A stretch of DNA of 64,000 bases from Bog-756 sp963713625 (GTDB lineage Bacteria > Actinomycetota > Acidimicrobiia > Acidimicrobiales > RAAP-2), in NCBI GenBank assembly GCA_963713625.1, contig CAVQMN010000006.1, positions 186,001 through 250,000 of the forward strand. Reading direction: 5' to 3'. Both the position numbers and the translations under genes were made by a program. The notes under the pieces are model-generated. The model saw nothing but the letters and a program-made list of their open reading frames with translations, was not told the origin of the DNA and made no database searches. This document shows positions 43,888 through 52,464 of this stretch, piece by piece (position 1 is the stretch's first letter; every line of letters begins with the position of its first letter).

Positions 43888-46329
43888 GTGACCCGCGTCC
43901 GTGACTCGCTGAGCGGCAAGCAGTTCTTCATCACCGGGGCGACCGGGTTCCTGGGAACGGCCCTGGTCGAACGGCTGTTACGGACGGTTCCGGATGCCCG
44001 GGTGGTGCTGTTGATCCGTCCCGGTCGGCGCACCACACCCACCCAGCGGGCCACCAGGGAGATCCTGAAGAACGACTGCTTCGACCGCTTGCGGGAGGAG
44101 TACGGCGACCGGTTCGAGCCGGACGTGGCCTCCCGGGTGACGGCGGTGGCCGGAGACGTCGCCACCGACGGCTTGGGCCTGGACGACGAGGGACGGCAAC
44201 TGCTCTCCGAGTGCGACATCGTTGTGCACTCGGCCGCCACCGTCAGCTTCGATTCGCCACTCGACACGGCCGTAGAGGTCAACCTGCTGGGCCCGTCACG
44301 GGTGGCCGCCGCGGTGGCGGCTGCCCGGCAGCGAGCCGCCGACGAGGGACGGAGCGGGCCCGTCCACTACCTGCCCGTCTCCACCGCCTATGTGGCCGGA
44401 ACCCACCAGGGCGAGGCCAAAGAGGAGCTCATCGACGGCAGCCGGTTCAGCGTCGACGTGGACTGGCGGACCGAGGTCGATGCCGCCCGCCGTCAGCGCA
44501 GCGATTTCGACGCCGAGTCGCGGGGCTCGGCCCGGCTGGCCACCTTCGCCAAGCAGGCGCGCCGGGACCTCGGCGGTGCCGGACTCCACCTGTTGGCCGA
44601 GCGGGCCGAACGGCTGCGCGAGGACTGGGTCAAAAAGCAGATGGTGGCCTCGGGCCAGGCCCGGGCCCAGTCCCTCGGATGGCCCGACGCTTACCCCTAT
44701 ACCAAGGCCCTGGGTGAGCGGGCCCTGGTGTCCCAGTTCGGGGACACCGTGCCCATGACCATCATCCGTCCCTCGATCATCGAGTCGGCGCTGGCCGAGC
44801 CTCGGCCCGGGTGGATCCGCGGCTTCCGCATGGCCGAGCCGATCATCGTGTCGTACGCACGCGGGCTACTGCGAGAGTTTCCCGGTGTTCCCGAGGGGGT
44901 CACCGATGTGATCCCGGTGGATCTGGTGGTGGCGGCCATCATTGCCGTGGCCGCCGACGTGATCAGCCCGGCGCAGGAGTACCGGGGACCGAGCGTGTAC
45001 CACGTGGCCTCCGGGGTCCGGAACCCCTTCCGGTACGGGCGCCTGGTCGATCTGGTCCAGGGGTGGTTCACCGAACACCCGCTCTACGACGCCGACGGCC
45101 AACCCATCGTGGTACCCGCCTGGTCGTTTCCGGGGAGGGGGCGGGTCCAGCGCCAGCTGTCCCGGGCCAGCAAGGCCATGGATGTGGCCGAGAAGGTGGT
45201 CGGTTCCCTGCCCATCCGTGGTCGCCAAGCGGCGTGGGTGGCCGCCCTCGAGGAGAAGCACCTGCTGGCCGACCGGGCCCTCGGCTACGTCGAGCTCTAC
45301 GGTGCCTACACCGAGACCGAAGCCCGTTACCGGGTCGACCGCCTCATGGCCCTCTGGGACCGGACGGACGGCGAGGACCGCCGGACGTTCTGCTTCGACC
45401 CGGCCGAGGTGGACTGGGACTCCTACGTCCGCGACATCCACCTTCCCTCGGTCATCGAGCACGCCCGGGTGCGCACCTCACCGGGCAAGTCCCACCAGCC
45501 CAGCCGGACCGACCGGGCCCGCAAGAACATCCTCTCCCCCGACCGGCACCTGGCCGCCTTCGATCTCGAGAACACCCTCATCGCCTCGAACGTCGTCGAC
45601 TCCTACGCCTGGTTGGCCTCCCGTCATCTGCCCGCCGGCGAGCGGGCCGCCTTCGTGGCCGACCTGGTGCGCGAGGCACCGGCACTCCTCGTCCTCGACC
45701 GTCGCGATCGGGGCGACTTCCTGCGCACGTTCTACCGACGCTACGAGGGCGCTCCGGTCGACCGCCTCAGAGACGACGGATGGGAACTCTTCTCCCACCT
45801 GCTGCTGGCCAAGTCGTTCCCGGCCGGCATCGCCCGGGTCCGCCAGCACCGGGCCCTCGGGCACCGCACCATCCTGATCACCGGCGCCCTCGACCTGGTG
45901 GTCGAGCCCCTGCGACCGCTCTTCGACGACATCGTCTGTGCCCGCCTGGGCGAAGCCGACGGCAAATTCACCGGGCGCCTCGACGTACTGCCCCCCATCG
46001 GAGAGGCGCGGGCGCTGGTTCTCGGTGACTACGCCGACGCCGAGGGGCTGCGGCTCGAGGAGTCGATGGCCTACGCCGACTCGGCCAGTGACCTGCCCAT
46101 GTTGGAAGCGGTCGGGTTTCCGGTAGCCGTCAACCCCGAAGCCAAGCTGGCGGCCATCGCCAGGCGGCGGGGATGGCATGTCGAGCACTGGGCCAAAGCC
46201 GACGGTGGTTCCGAGCCGCCTCTGCCCCTCGGCCCGCTCGACCGGCGGGGCTCACAGCGGCGTGGGCACACCAGCCAGGCGGCACTGACCGGGGCGATCC
46301 GACGGTCGGTCACCGGCGTGCCCCGATGA
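43888..46329 (+). CDS. Fatty acyl-CoA reductase fused to a HAD-IB domain
   Basis: 813 residues. The N-terminal half is a FAR/NAD_binding_4 reductase: FFITGATGFLGTALVERLL (residues ~13-31, NADPH), HSAATVSFD, the PVSTAYVAGTHQGEA catalytic Ser strand and YPYTKALGE (Tyr and Lys near 270). Residues ~552-780 are a phosphoserine-phosphatase-like HAD-IB domain with AFDLENTLIASN, LITGALDLVVEPL and YADSASDLPMLEAVG. Motif I is Asp559-x-Glu561, not DxD. It may reduce acyl-CoA or acyl-ACP to fatty aldehyde or alcohol; the HAD may act on an acyl- or glycerol-phosphate. It overlaps the next gene by ATGA. Confidence 0.87.
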   Translation: MTRVRDSLSGKQFFITGATGFLGTALVERLLRTVPDARVVLLIRPGRRTTPTQRATREILKNDCFDRLREEYGDRFEPDVASRVTAVAGDVATDGLGLDDEGRQLLSECDIVVHSAATVSFDSPLDTAVEVNLLGPSRVAAAVAAARQRAADEGRSGPVHYLPVSTAYVAGTHQGEAKEELIDGSRFSVDVDWRTEVDAARRQRSDFDAESRGSARLATFAKQARRDLGGAGLHLLAERAERLREDWVKKQMVASGQARAQSLGWPDAYPYTKALGERALVSQFGDTVPMTIIRPSIIESALAEPRPGWIRGFRMAEPIIVSYARGLLREFPGVPEGVTDVIPVDLVVAAIIAVAADVISPAQEYRGPSVYHVASGVRNPFRYGRLVDLVQGWFTEHPLYDADGQPIVVPAWSFPGRGRVQRQLSRASKAMDVAEKVVGSLPIRGRQAAWVAALEEKHLLADRALGYVELYGAYTETEARYRVDRLMALWDRTDGEDRRTFCFDPAEVDWDSYVRDIHLPSVIEHARVRTSPGKSHQPSRTDRARKNILSPDRHLAAFDLENTLIASNVVDSYAWLASRHLPAGERAAFVADLVREAPALLVLDRRDRGDFLRTFYRRYEGAPVDRLRDDGWELFSHLLLAKSFPAGIARVRQHRALGHRTILITGALDLVVEPLRPLFDDIVCARLGEADGKFTGRLDVLPPIGEARALVLGDYADAEGLRLEESMAYADSASDLPMLEAVGFPVAVNPEAKLAAIARRRGWHVEHWAKADGGSEPPLPLGPLDRRGSQRRGHTSQAALTGAIRRSVTGVPR

Positions 46330-47582
46330 AGGCCCTCGTCCTCGAGCGCAACCTGCCGCGTTTCGCCGCCTCCCGGGTGGCCTCGGTCTTCGGCTCCGGA
46401 CGCGGAGCCGGGGTCGGACCCCTGCAACTGCTCGACGCCGAGGAGCCGGAGCTCCCGGCCGACGACTGGTTCCACCTCCGACCTCTGCTCTCGGGGATCT
46501 GCGGGTCGGACCTGGCCACGCTCGACGGGCGCAGCTCCCGGTACTTCGAGGACATGGTCAGCTTTCCCTTCGTGCCCGGCCACGAGGTGGTCGGTGTTCT
46601 CGACGCCGGCGGGACCGACCACGACGGCCGGCCGCTCGAACCGGGGACCCGGGCGGTCATCGAGCCGGTGCTGGGTTGCGCCCCGCGCCATATCCGACCG
46701 CTGTGTCCCCAGTGCGCGCAGGGGCAGACCGGACTGTGCGGGAACGTGGCCTTCGGCAATATCGATCCCGGCCTCCAGACCGGGTTCTGTGCCGATATCG
46801 GCGGAGGTTGGTCACACGCCGGCCTGGTGGCCCACGCCTCCCAGCTCCACGCCGTCCCCGACCACTTCGCCGATGAGGACGGGGTCATGGTCGAGCCCAC
46901 CGCCTGTGCCGTCCACGCCGTCTTGTCGGCCGACATCGCCGAGGGGGACACGGTGGCGGTGGTCGGTGCCGGCACCCTCGGTCTGGCCGTGGTGGCCGCT
47001 CTCGACCACATCGTCCGCCCGGCGTCGGGCTGCACGGTGATGGTCGGGGCCAAACACCCGCACCAGCAGGCCACGGCCGAGCGGCTCGGCGCCGACACCG
47101 TGGTGGCACCGGACCAGCTGGCCCGGGCCGTCCGCCGTCGGTCGGGTTCACTGGTGCTGGCCGGCCGGCTCACCAACGGGGCCGACGTGGTCTTCGACTG
47201 CGTCGGCACCTCCGAGTCACTCACCCACGCACTGGCCATGCTCCGGCCCCGTGGCCGCGTCGTGCTCGTCGGCATGCCGGGCCGGGTCTCGGTCGACCTG
47301 GCGCCGCTGTGGCACCGCGAGCTGACCGTGGTCGGCGCCTACGCCTACGGAGCCGAGCACGCGGGCACCGAGCACTCTCCCACCGACACCGGCGCCGATG
47401 CCCGCCGCACCTTCGACCTGGCTATCGACCTGGTGGCTTCGGCCGGGCTCGGTTCGCTCGTCAGCGCCGCGTATCCCCTCGAGCGCTACGAGGAAGCCAT
47501 CGGCCACGCCGGGGCCGCCGGCCGCCGGGGTGCGGTGAAAGTGGTCTTCGATCTACGCAAGCCGAAAGGACGCACCCGATGA
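46326..47582 (+). CDS. Zinc-dependent (MDR) alcohol dehydrogenase
   Basis: 418 residues. The zinc-site Cys in GICGSDLATLDG and the His-Glu in GHEVVGVLDAGG are visible, with a structural zinc loop CAPRHIRPLCPQCAQGQTGLC and a Rossmann motif VGAGTLGLAVV; VFDCVGTSESLTHAL is a later MDR motif. It oxidises or reduces alcohols or aldehydes with NAD(P). Between a fatty acyl reductase and acyltransferase genes, the natural substrate is a long-chain alcohol or aldehyde; this is inference. It is coupled on both sides by 4-bp overlaps. Confidence 0.88.
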   Translation: MKALVLERNLPRFAASRVASVFGSGRGAGVGPLQLLDAEEPELPADDWFHLRPLLSGICGSDLATLDGRSSRYFEDMVSFPFVPGHEVVGVLDAGGTDHDGRPLEPGTRAVIEPVLGCAPRHIRPLCPQCAQGQTGLCGNVAFGNIDPGLQTGFCADIGGGWSHAGLVAHASQLHAVPDHFADEDGVMVEPTACAVHAVLSADIAEGDTVAVVGAGTLGLAVVAALDHIVRPASGCTVMVGAKHPHQQATAERLGADTVVAPDQLARAVRRRSGSLVLAGRLTNGADVVFDCVGTSESLTHALAMLRPRGRVVLVGMPGRVSVDLAPLWHRELTVVGAYAYGAEHAGTEHSPTDTGADARRTFDLAIDLVASAGLGSLVSAAYPLERYEEAIGHAGAAGRRGAVKVVFDLRKPKGRTR

Positions 47583-49168
47583 GCCCCAGGCCCGGATTCG
47601 TGCTCGACGTCGACCGCTCCACGCCGCCCACGCTGTTCTGGCACGGCGAGCGGTTCAGCCTCGAACGTCTCCCCGAGGGCAGCCGGGTCATCTACGCGCC
47701 CGAGCCCATCGATCCGCTCCCAGATCCGTCGTCGGCCATCCGCTCGGCCCTCACCCATCCGGTGGGCGACCGCGACCCCCTGCCCGCCCTCCTGCGGCCG
47801 GGGATGAAGCTGACCATCGCCTTCGACGACATCTCGCTGCCCCTGCCGCCCATGGAGCGGCCCGATATCCGCCAGATGGTCATCGAACAGGTGCTGGACA
47901 TGGCGGCCGAGGCCGGCGTGGACGACGTGGCCCTGATCGTGGCCCTGGCCCTCCACCGACGGATGACCGAAGCCGAGCTCCGCCACGCCCTGGGCGACCG
48001 CATCTACGACGCCTTCGCCCCCAACGGCCTGTTGACCCAGCACGACGCCGAGGACCCCGATGCCCTGGTCCACCTGGGGCTCACCGACCAGGGCGAGGAC
48101 GTGGAGATCAACAAGCGCGCCGCGGAGAGCGACCTACTGGTCTACGTGAACATCAACCTGGTGGCCATGGACGGTGGCCACAAGAGCGTGGCCACCGGCC
48201 TGGCCAGTTACAAGAGCCTCCGCCACCACCACAATCCCCAGACCATGCAGAAGAGCCGGTCGTTCATGGACCAGCACCGCTCGGAGCTCCACTCCTCCAA
48301 CTGGCGCATGGGCCGTCTGATCGCCGACAGCGGGGTCACCGTCTTCCAGATCGAGACCACGCTCAACAACGACACCTTCCCCACGGCCTTCAACTTCTTG
48401 CAGAAGCGGGAGTGGGAGTGGGGAGCCAAGGACCGGCTCGGCTATGTCGCCGCGTCGAAGGCGCTGGACCGGACGCCACCCCGGCTGGCCCGCCAGATCT
48501 TCCAGTCGGTGAAGGCCCCTCACCGGATGACCTCGGTCCAGGCCGGTGAGGTGGAGGCGGTCCACGCCCTGACCACCGAGCGGGTGTGGGAGCAGCAGGG
48601 GGTTGCCGTCGAGGGCCAGTCGGATATCTTGACCATGGGCCTTCCCTACATCAGCCCCTACAACGTGAACTCGATCCTCAACCCGATCCTGGTGGCGTGC
48701 CTCGGGCTGGGCTACTTCTTCAATCTCTACCGGGGCAAGCCCCTGGTGCGCGAGGGCGGGGTGTTGATCATGTCCCACCCCACCCCGTGGGAGTTCAACC
48801 CGGTGCACCATCCGAGCTACATCGACTTCTTCGAGCAGGTCCTCACCGAAACCACCGATCCGATCGAGGTGGCCGACCGGTTCGAGGAGTCGTTCGCCAC
48901 CGACCCCTGGTACATCCACCTCTACCGCACCGGTCACGCCTACCACGGCGTCCACCCCTTCTACATGTGGTACTGGTGCGCCCACGCCCTCCAGCACCTC
49001 GGTGCGGTCATCGTCGTCGGAGGCGACAGCGCGTCCGTCCACCGGCTGGGGTTCCGCGCCGCCTCCACCCTGCCCGACGCCCTGGAGATGGCCCAGGACG
49101 TGGTGGGCCGGTCGCCCTCGCTCATCCATCTCCACACGCCACCGATCCTGATGGCCGACGTGCAGTGA
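47579..49168 (+). CDS. LarA-like (DUF2088) protein
   Basis: 529 residues from the ATG at 47579, overlapping the dehydrogenase stop by ATGA. Residues ~75-220 follow the DUF2088/lactate-racemase N-domain pattern: MKLTIAFDDISLPLPP, ALIVALALHRRMTEAELRHALG, then LLVYVNINLVAMDGGHKSVATG and HHHNPQTM. The His in LHRRMT and the Lys in GGHKS align with residues important for the nickel-pincer cofactor; a His present in LarA before the glycine loop seems absent. The last ~250 residues are long for the family. No larB, larC or larE lies nearby. It is probably not a plain lactate racemase. Confidence 0.75.
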   Translation: MSPRPGFVLDVDRSTPPTLFWHGERFSLERLPEGSRVIYAPEPIDPLPDPSSAIRSALTHPVGDRDPLPALLRPGMKLTIAFDDISLPLPPMERPDIRQMVIEQVLDMAAEAGVDDVALIVALALHRRMTEAELRHALGDRIYDAFAPNGLLTQHDAEDPDALVHLGLTDQGEDVEINKRAAESDLLVYVNINLVAMDGGHKSVATGLASYKSLRHHHNPQTMQKSRSFMDQHRSELHSSNWRMGRLIADSGVTVFQIETTLNNDTFPTAFNFLQKREWEWGAKDRLGYVAASKALDRTPPRLARQIFQSVKAPHRMTSVQAGEVEAVHALTTERVWEQQGVAVEGQSDILTMGLPYISPYNVNSILNPILVACLGLGYFFNLYRGKPLVREGGVLIMSHPTPWEFNPVHHPSYIDFFEQVLTETTDPIEVADRFEESFATDPWYIHLYRTGHAYHGVHPFYMWYWCAHALQHLGAVIVVGGDSASVHRLGFRAASTLPDALEMAQDVVGRSPSLIHLHTPPILMADVQ

Positions 49169-50214
49169 CCGCCAAGCGGGGATCGTCCAACTCGCTCCGT
49201 CCGCGGCGGGCGGTGGCCGTCGACTCGGCCCTCGGCGGGGGCACCGGTCACGACCTCACCCGCAGTCCCGGGGGGCGATGGTCGTCATCGTCGCTGGCCT
49301 CGCGCCTCGGTCGGGCCCGGTTCCCGCTGGCCCGCCCGAGCTGGCCCGAATCGGTGCCCCGGCCCGCCCCCGAGCCCGAACTGGGCGCCCACTACGACAC
49401 CGACTGGTCGCGCCGGTACCCGGTGCGCCTGGCCCGGGCCATGGTCCTCGACAACCTGGCCCGGCCGCTGACCAAGGTGGTGGCCTCCCCTCTCGTCCGC
49501 GGGGACGAGGGGTTGAGCGCCCTCCACGGACCGGTGATCTTCGCCTCCAACCACGCCAGCCATATCGATGCCCCGCTGCTCTTGAGCTGTCTCCCGCTCC
49601 GGTTCCGCCACCGCACGGTGGTGGCTGCCGCGGCCGACTACTTCTTCGACCGCCGATGGAAGGCCGATGCCTGGTCGTTCCTGCTGGCCGCCATCCCCAT
49701 CGAGCGGACCAAGGTCAACCGTCGCTCGGCCGAACTGGCCGGCGGGCTGCTGGCCGACGGGTGGAACCTGGTCATCTTCCCCGAAGGCGGCCGCTCCCCC
49801 GACGGGTGGGGGCAGGCGTTCACCGGTGGAGCCGCCTATCTGGCCTGTCGCACCGGGGCCGCGGTGGTGCCCGTCCATCTGGACGGGACACGGCACATCC
49901 TGCCCAAGGGGGGGACGGGGATCCGGCGGACCCGGACCACCATCACCTTCGGCACCCCCATGCGGCCCGGTGAGGACGAGAACGCCCGGCGCTTCGGGGT
50001 GCGCATCGAGGCCGCGGTGGCCACCATGGCCAACGAGGCCGGCTCCGACTGGTGGACGGCACGCAAGCAGGCCGCGGCCGGCTCCACCCCACCGCTCCAG
50101 GGCCCGGACGTCGCCGCCTGGCGCCGTTCGTGGATGCTGGCTCCGGACCCCGGACGGCGCGACAACGACCGCGCCACCGACGACGGTGCCGAGTGGCCCA
50201 GGCGGGACCGCTGA
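49165..50214 (+). CDS. PlsC-type 1-acylglycerol-3-phosphate acyltransferase
   Basis: 349 residues from a GTG at 49165 overlapping the DUF2088 stop by GTGA. An Arg/Ser-rich N-terminal ~80 residues precede the acyltransferase core: VIFASNHASHIDAPLLL (the NHx4D motif near residue 130), AAIPIERTKVNRRSAEL, NLVIFPEGGRSPDG (FPEG motif) and VVPVHLDGT. It acylates a lyso-phospholipid or related alcohol at the membrane. As the last gene of the acyl-reductase operon, it may esterify or process its alcohol product into a lipid. Confidence 0.9.
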   Translation: MTAKRGSSNSLRPRRAVAVDSALGGGTGHDLTRSPGGRWSSSSLASRLGRARFPLARPSWPESVPRPAPEPELGAHYDTDWSRRYPVRLARAMVLDNLARPLTKVVASPLVRGDEGLSALHGPVIFASNHASHIDAPLLLSCLPLRFRHRTVVAAAADYFFDRRWKADAWSFLLAAIPIERTKVNRRSAELAGGLLADGWNLVIFPEGGRSPDGWGQAFTGGAAYLACRTGAAVVPVHLDGTRHILPKGGTGIRRTRTTITFGTPMRPGEDENARRFGVRIEAAVATMANEAGSDWWTARKQAAAGSTPPLQGPDVAAWRRSWMLAPDPGRRDNDRATDDGAEWPRRDR

Positions 50215-50261
50215 GCCTCGCCGGTCACCGGCCACTCGGGCCACCGACGAGGACCGGTCCG

Positions 50262-50297
50262 CCGGAGGCTCAGGGCCGGTGGCCGGTCAGCCTCCGG
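50262..50297. terminator. Possible bidirectional terminator hairpin
   Basis: CCGGAGGCT (50262-50270) and AGCCTCCGG (50289-50297) around an 18-nt loop, between convergent plsC and gatD and overlapping the gatD stop. No T-tract is visible, so termination is inferred. Confidence 0.3.
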
Positions 50298-51076
50298 AAG
50301 AAGCGGTTGGCCGTCGGTTCCTCCCCCACGGCCAGGCGCTCGGCCCGCAGTGCCGCTTCGGCTCCCTCCTCCAGCGGGTCGAGCAGTGCCGGTCCCTCCG
50401 ATGTCGACATGGCCCACCCCAACAAGAGATCGGCCAGCGCCGTGTTGCGGGCCAGGACCGGCCCGTGGAGATAGGTCCCGAACACCCGGCCCGACCACGC
50501 CCCCTCGGTCCCGTCACCACCCCCGTTGCCCACCCCCCGGACCACCTGCGCCACCGGTCGTGAGCCCGGGCCCACCACCGTCACCGCGCTGTGGTTCTCG
50601 AACCCGGTGAGGGTGGGCAGGCGCTGCCCGTCGGCCCGGCGCGGCGCCTCCGGGGTCGGCGTGGCCACCACCTCGCCCACGGCACGGGCCCCGGTGCCTT
50701 TGCGGGTGATGACGTCGAGCAGGCCCAGACCGTCGTGGGGTCGGTCGTGACTGTCGGGGAAGGTCTGGCCGAGCAGCTGGTACCCGGCGCACACCCCCAG
50801 GACAACGGCCCCGTGGCCCACAGCCCGGTCGAGGGTACCGTCGGCTCGCAGGGCCTCGGCTGACCGGACCTCGGGACCGTCCTCTCCTCCCCCGACGGTG
50901 TAGATGTCGGCCGACGGCAGCGGTCGGCCCGACTGGGCCTGGACCAACTCGACGTCGATGCCCCGCCACGAGGCCCGTCGGGCCAGCACCAGGCCGTTCC
51001 CGCCGTCGCCGTACGTTCCCAACAGGTCAGGGAAGACCACGGCGATGACCAGGGCGCTACTCCGGGCGGCCGTCAC
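50270..51076 (-). CDS. gatD: GatD-type glutamine amidotransferase (lipid II isoglutaminyl synthase subunit)
   Basis: 268 residues; the class-I-like amidotransferase that releases ammonia from glutamine for amidation of D-Glu at position 2 of lipid II. FPDLLGTYGDGGNGLVL is the GatD N-terminus, the nucleophile is Cys96 in LGVCAGYQLLGQTFP, and TGFENHSAV and YLHGPVLARN (His ~207) carry further conserved residues. The GTG at 51076 overlaps the murT stop by GTGA, which also assigns it as the MurT partner. Confidence 0.93.
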   Translation of the reverse strand: MTAARSSALVIAVVFPDLLGTYGDGGNGLVLARRASWRGIDVELVQAQSGRPLPSADIYTVGGGEDGPEVRSAEALRADGTLDRAVGHGAVVLGVCAGYQLLGQTFPDSHDRPHDGLGLLDVITRKGTGARAVGEVVATPTPEAPRRADGQRLPTLTGFENHSAVTVVGPGSRPVAQVVRGVGNGGGDGTEGAWSGRVFGTYLHGPVLARNTALADLLLGWAMSTSEGPALLDPLEEGAEAALRAERLAVGEEPTANRFFRRLTGHRP

Positions 51077-52464
51077 AGTCGGCTCCGCAGCTCGGCGAAG
51101 GCCGTGTAGTTGCCCAGGAAGTCGATGGGCGTCTTTTCGGACGCCATCCCCGCCGACGGGCCCGCCCCTCCGGTCCGGCTCATGTCCATGGCCCGGTCCA
51201 GCGCGGCCAACGGATCCGCCACCACCGTGCAGGCCACCTCGGCGTACCGGAGGCGCACGGCCAGGTCGAGACGCCGGTCACCGGTCGCCACCACCGGACG
51301 TCCGGCCAACCGCTCGAAGGGCACGTCCCACAGCCAGCTGGTATCGAGCCCGTCGGCGATGCGGGCGTTGATGGACAACACCACGGGAACGTCGGGGGTC
51401 CCGTCCTCTTCCAGCAGGTCGAAGATGGCGGTCCAGCCGGCCGGATTCTTGGCCAGCAGGAGACGGACCCGATGACCGTTCCTCACCATCCGGGCGAACC
51501 GGCCCTCGACGTCATCCACCGAGGACAGTCGGGCCAGCGCCGTCGCCACGGTCAGGGTCGGCGCGGGGGTGTCCCGGTCGTCGTCTCGCTCACCGCCGGG
51601 GCCCGCCATCAACGGGGCGGCGATGGCCACCATGGCTGCGTTGGCCCGGTTGAACTGACCGGGGAGCCTGAGATCGACCGCGAACCGGCCACCTTCGGCC
51701 GTCACCAGCTCCGATCCCTCCAGCCAGGCCACCCGTGCCGGGCGGGCGAAGTCGCACCGGTCGCAGGCCCATCCGTCCTCGTCGTCGAAGGAGATCCCTC
51801 CCCCGCACGCCGGGCAGCCCACGGCATCGTTGCGCCAGACCTGGCCGGCGCCCACCCATCTGACGTCCGGCGCGGTGGTAGCCGCCCACACCACCATCGG
51901 ATCGTCGGCGTTGGCCACCACCACCGTGCCGGGTCGGTCCGGAGCGGCCCCGCCGGGCAGCCCGGCGAGGGCCGTCCGCCACCGGTCGACCAGCATCCGG
52001 ACCTCGGAGATCCTGTCCAGCTGATCGCGGGACAGGTTGAGGAGGACGACCACCCGCGGGGCCGTCTCGGAGATCAGCCGGCCCAGGTACCCCTCGTCCA
52101 CCTCCAACACGGCGTCGGCCCCCGGCACAGAGGCAGCCAACGCCGAGACGTGGCCGGCCGGCATGTTGGCGCCGGTGTCGTTGGTGGCCACCGGAACGTG
52201 GCCCGGGCCGGCCAGGGCCACCGCCAGCATCCGGGTGGTGGTGGTCTTGCCGTTGGTCCCGCTGACCAGCGCCACCCGCCGGCCCCGGGCCAGCGCGGTC
52301 AACAGCGTGGGGTCGAGCGCCAGGCCCACTCGCCCGCCGGCCACTGTCCCCCGTCCCCGGCCGAGCGACCTCGACAGGCGGTTGGAGAGCTTGAGGGCCT
52401 CGACGGCGACCACGGCCCGCCCCGGGAGGGCTTCGTCGGGGGCCGGTCGGGCCGAGACGTTCAC
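51073..52464 (-). CDS. murT: MurT, lipid II isoglutaminyl synthase ligase subunit
   Basis: 463 residues. Mur-ligase ATP-binding loop SGTNGKTTTTRML (residues ~68-80), NDTGANMPAGHVSAL, DEGYLGRLI and VVVANADDP. A four-Cys zinc ribbon (CPACGG and CDRC, near 218-240) is characteristic of MurT, and the C-terminal DUF1727 domain contains VRLLLAKNPAGWTAIFDLL and the EKTPIDFLGNY end. It activates the D-Glu carboxylate of lipid II for amidation by GatD-supplied ammonia. It is coupled to the acyltransferase upstream and gatD downstream by GTGA overlaps. Confidence 0.94.
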   Translation of the reverse strand: MNVSARPAPDEALPGRAVVAVEALKLSNRLSRSLGRGRGTVAGGRVGLALDPTLLTALARGRRVALVSGTNGKTTTTRMLAVALAGPGHVPVATNDTGANMPAGHVSALAASVPGADAVLEVDEGYLGRLISETAPRVVVLLNLSRDQLDRISEVRMLVDRWRTALAGLPGGAAPDRPGTVVVANADDPMVVWAATTAPDVRWVGAGQVWRNDAVGCPACGGGISFDDEDGWACDRCDFARPARVAWLEGSELVTAEGGRFAVDLRLPGQFNRANAAMVAIAAPLMAGPGGERDDDRDTPAPTLTVATALARLSSVDDVEGRFARMVRNGHRVRLLLAKNPAGWTAIFDLLEEDGTPDVPVVLSINARIADGLDTSWLWDVPFERLAGRPVVATGDRRLDLAVRLRYAEVACTVVADPLAALDRAMDMSRTGGAGPSAGMASEKTPIDFLGNYTAFAELRSRL

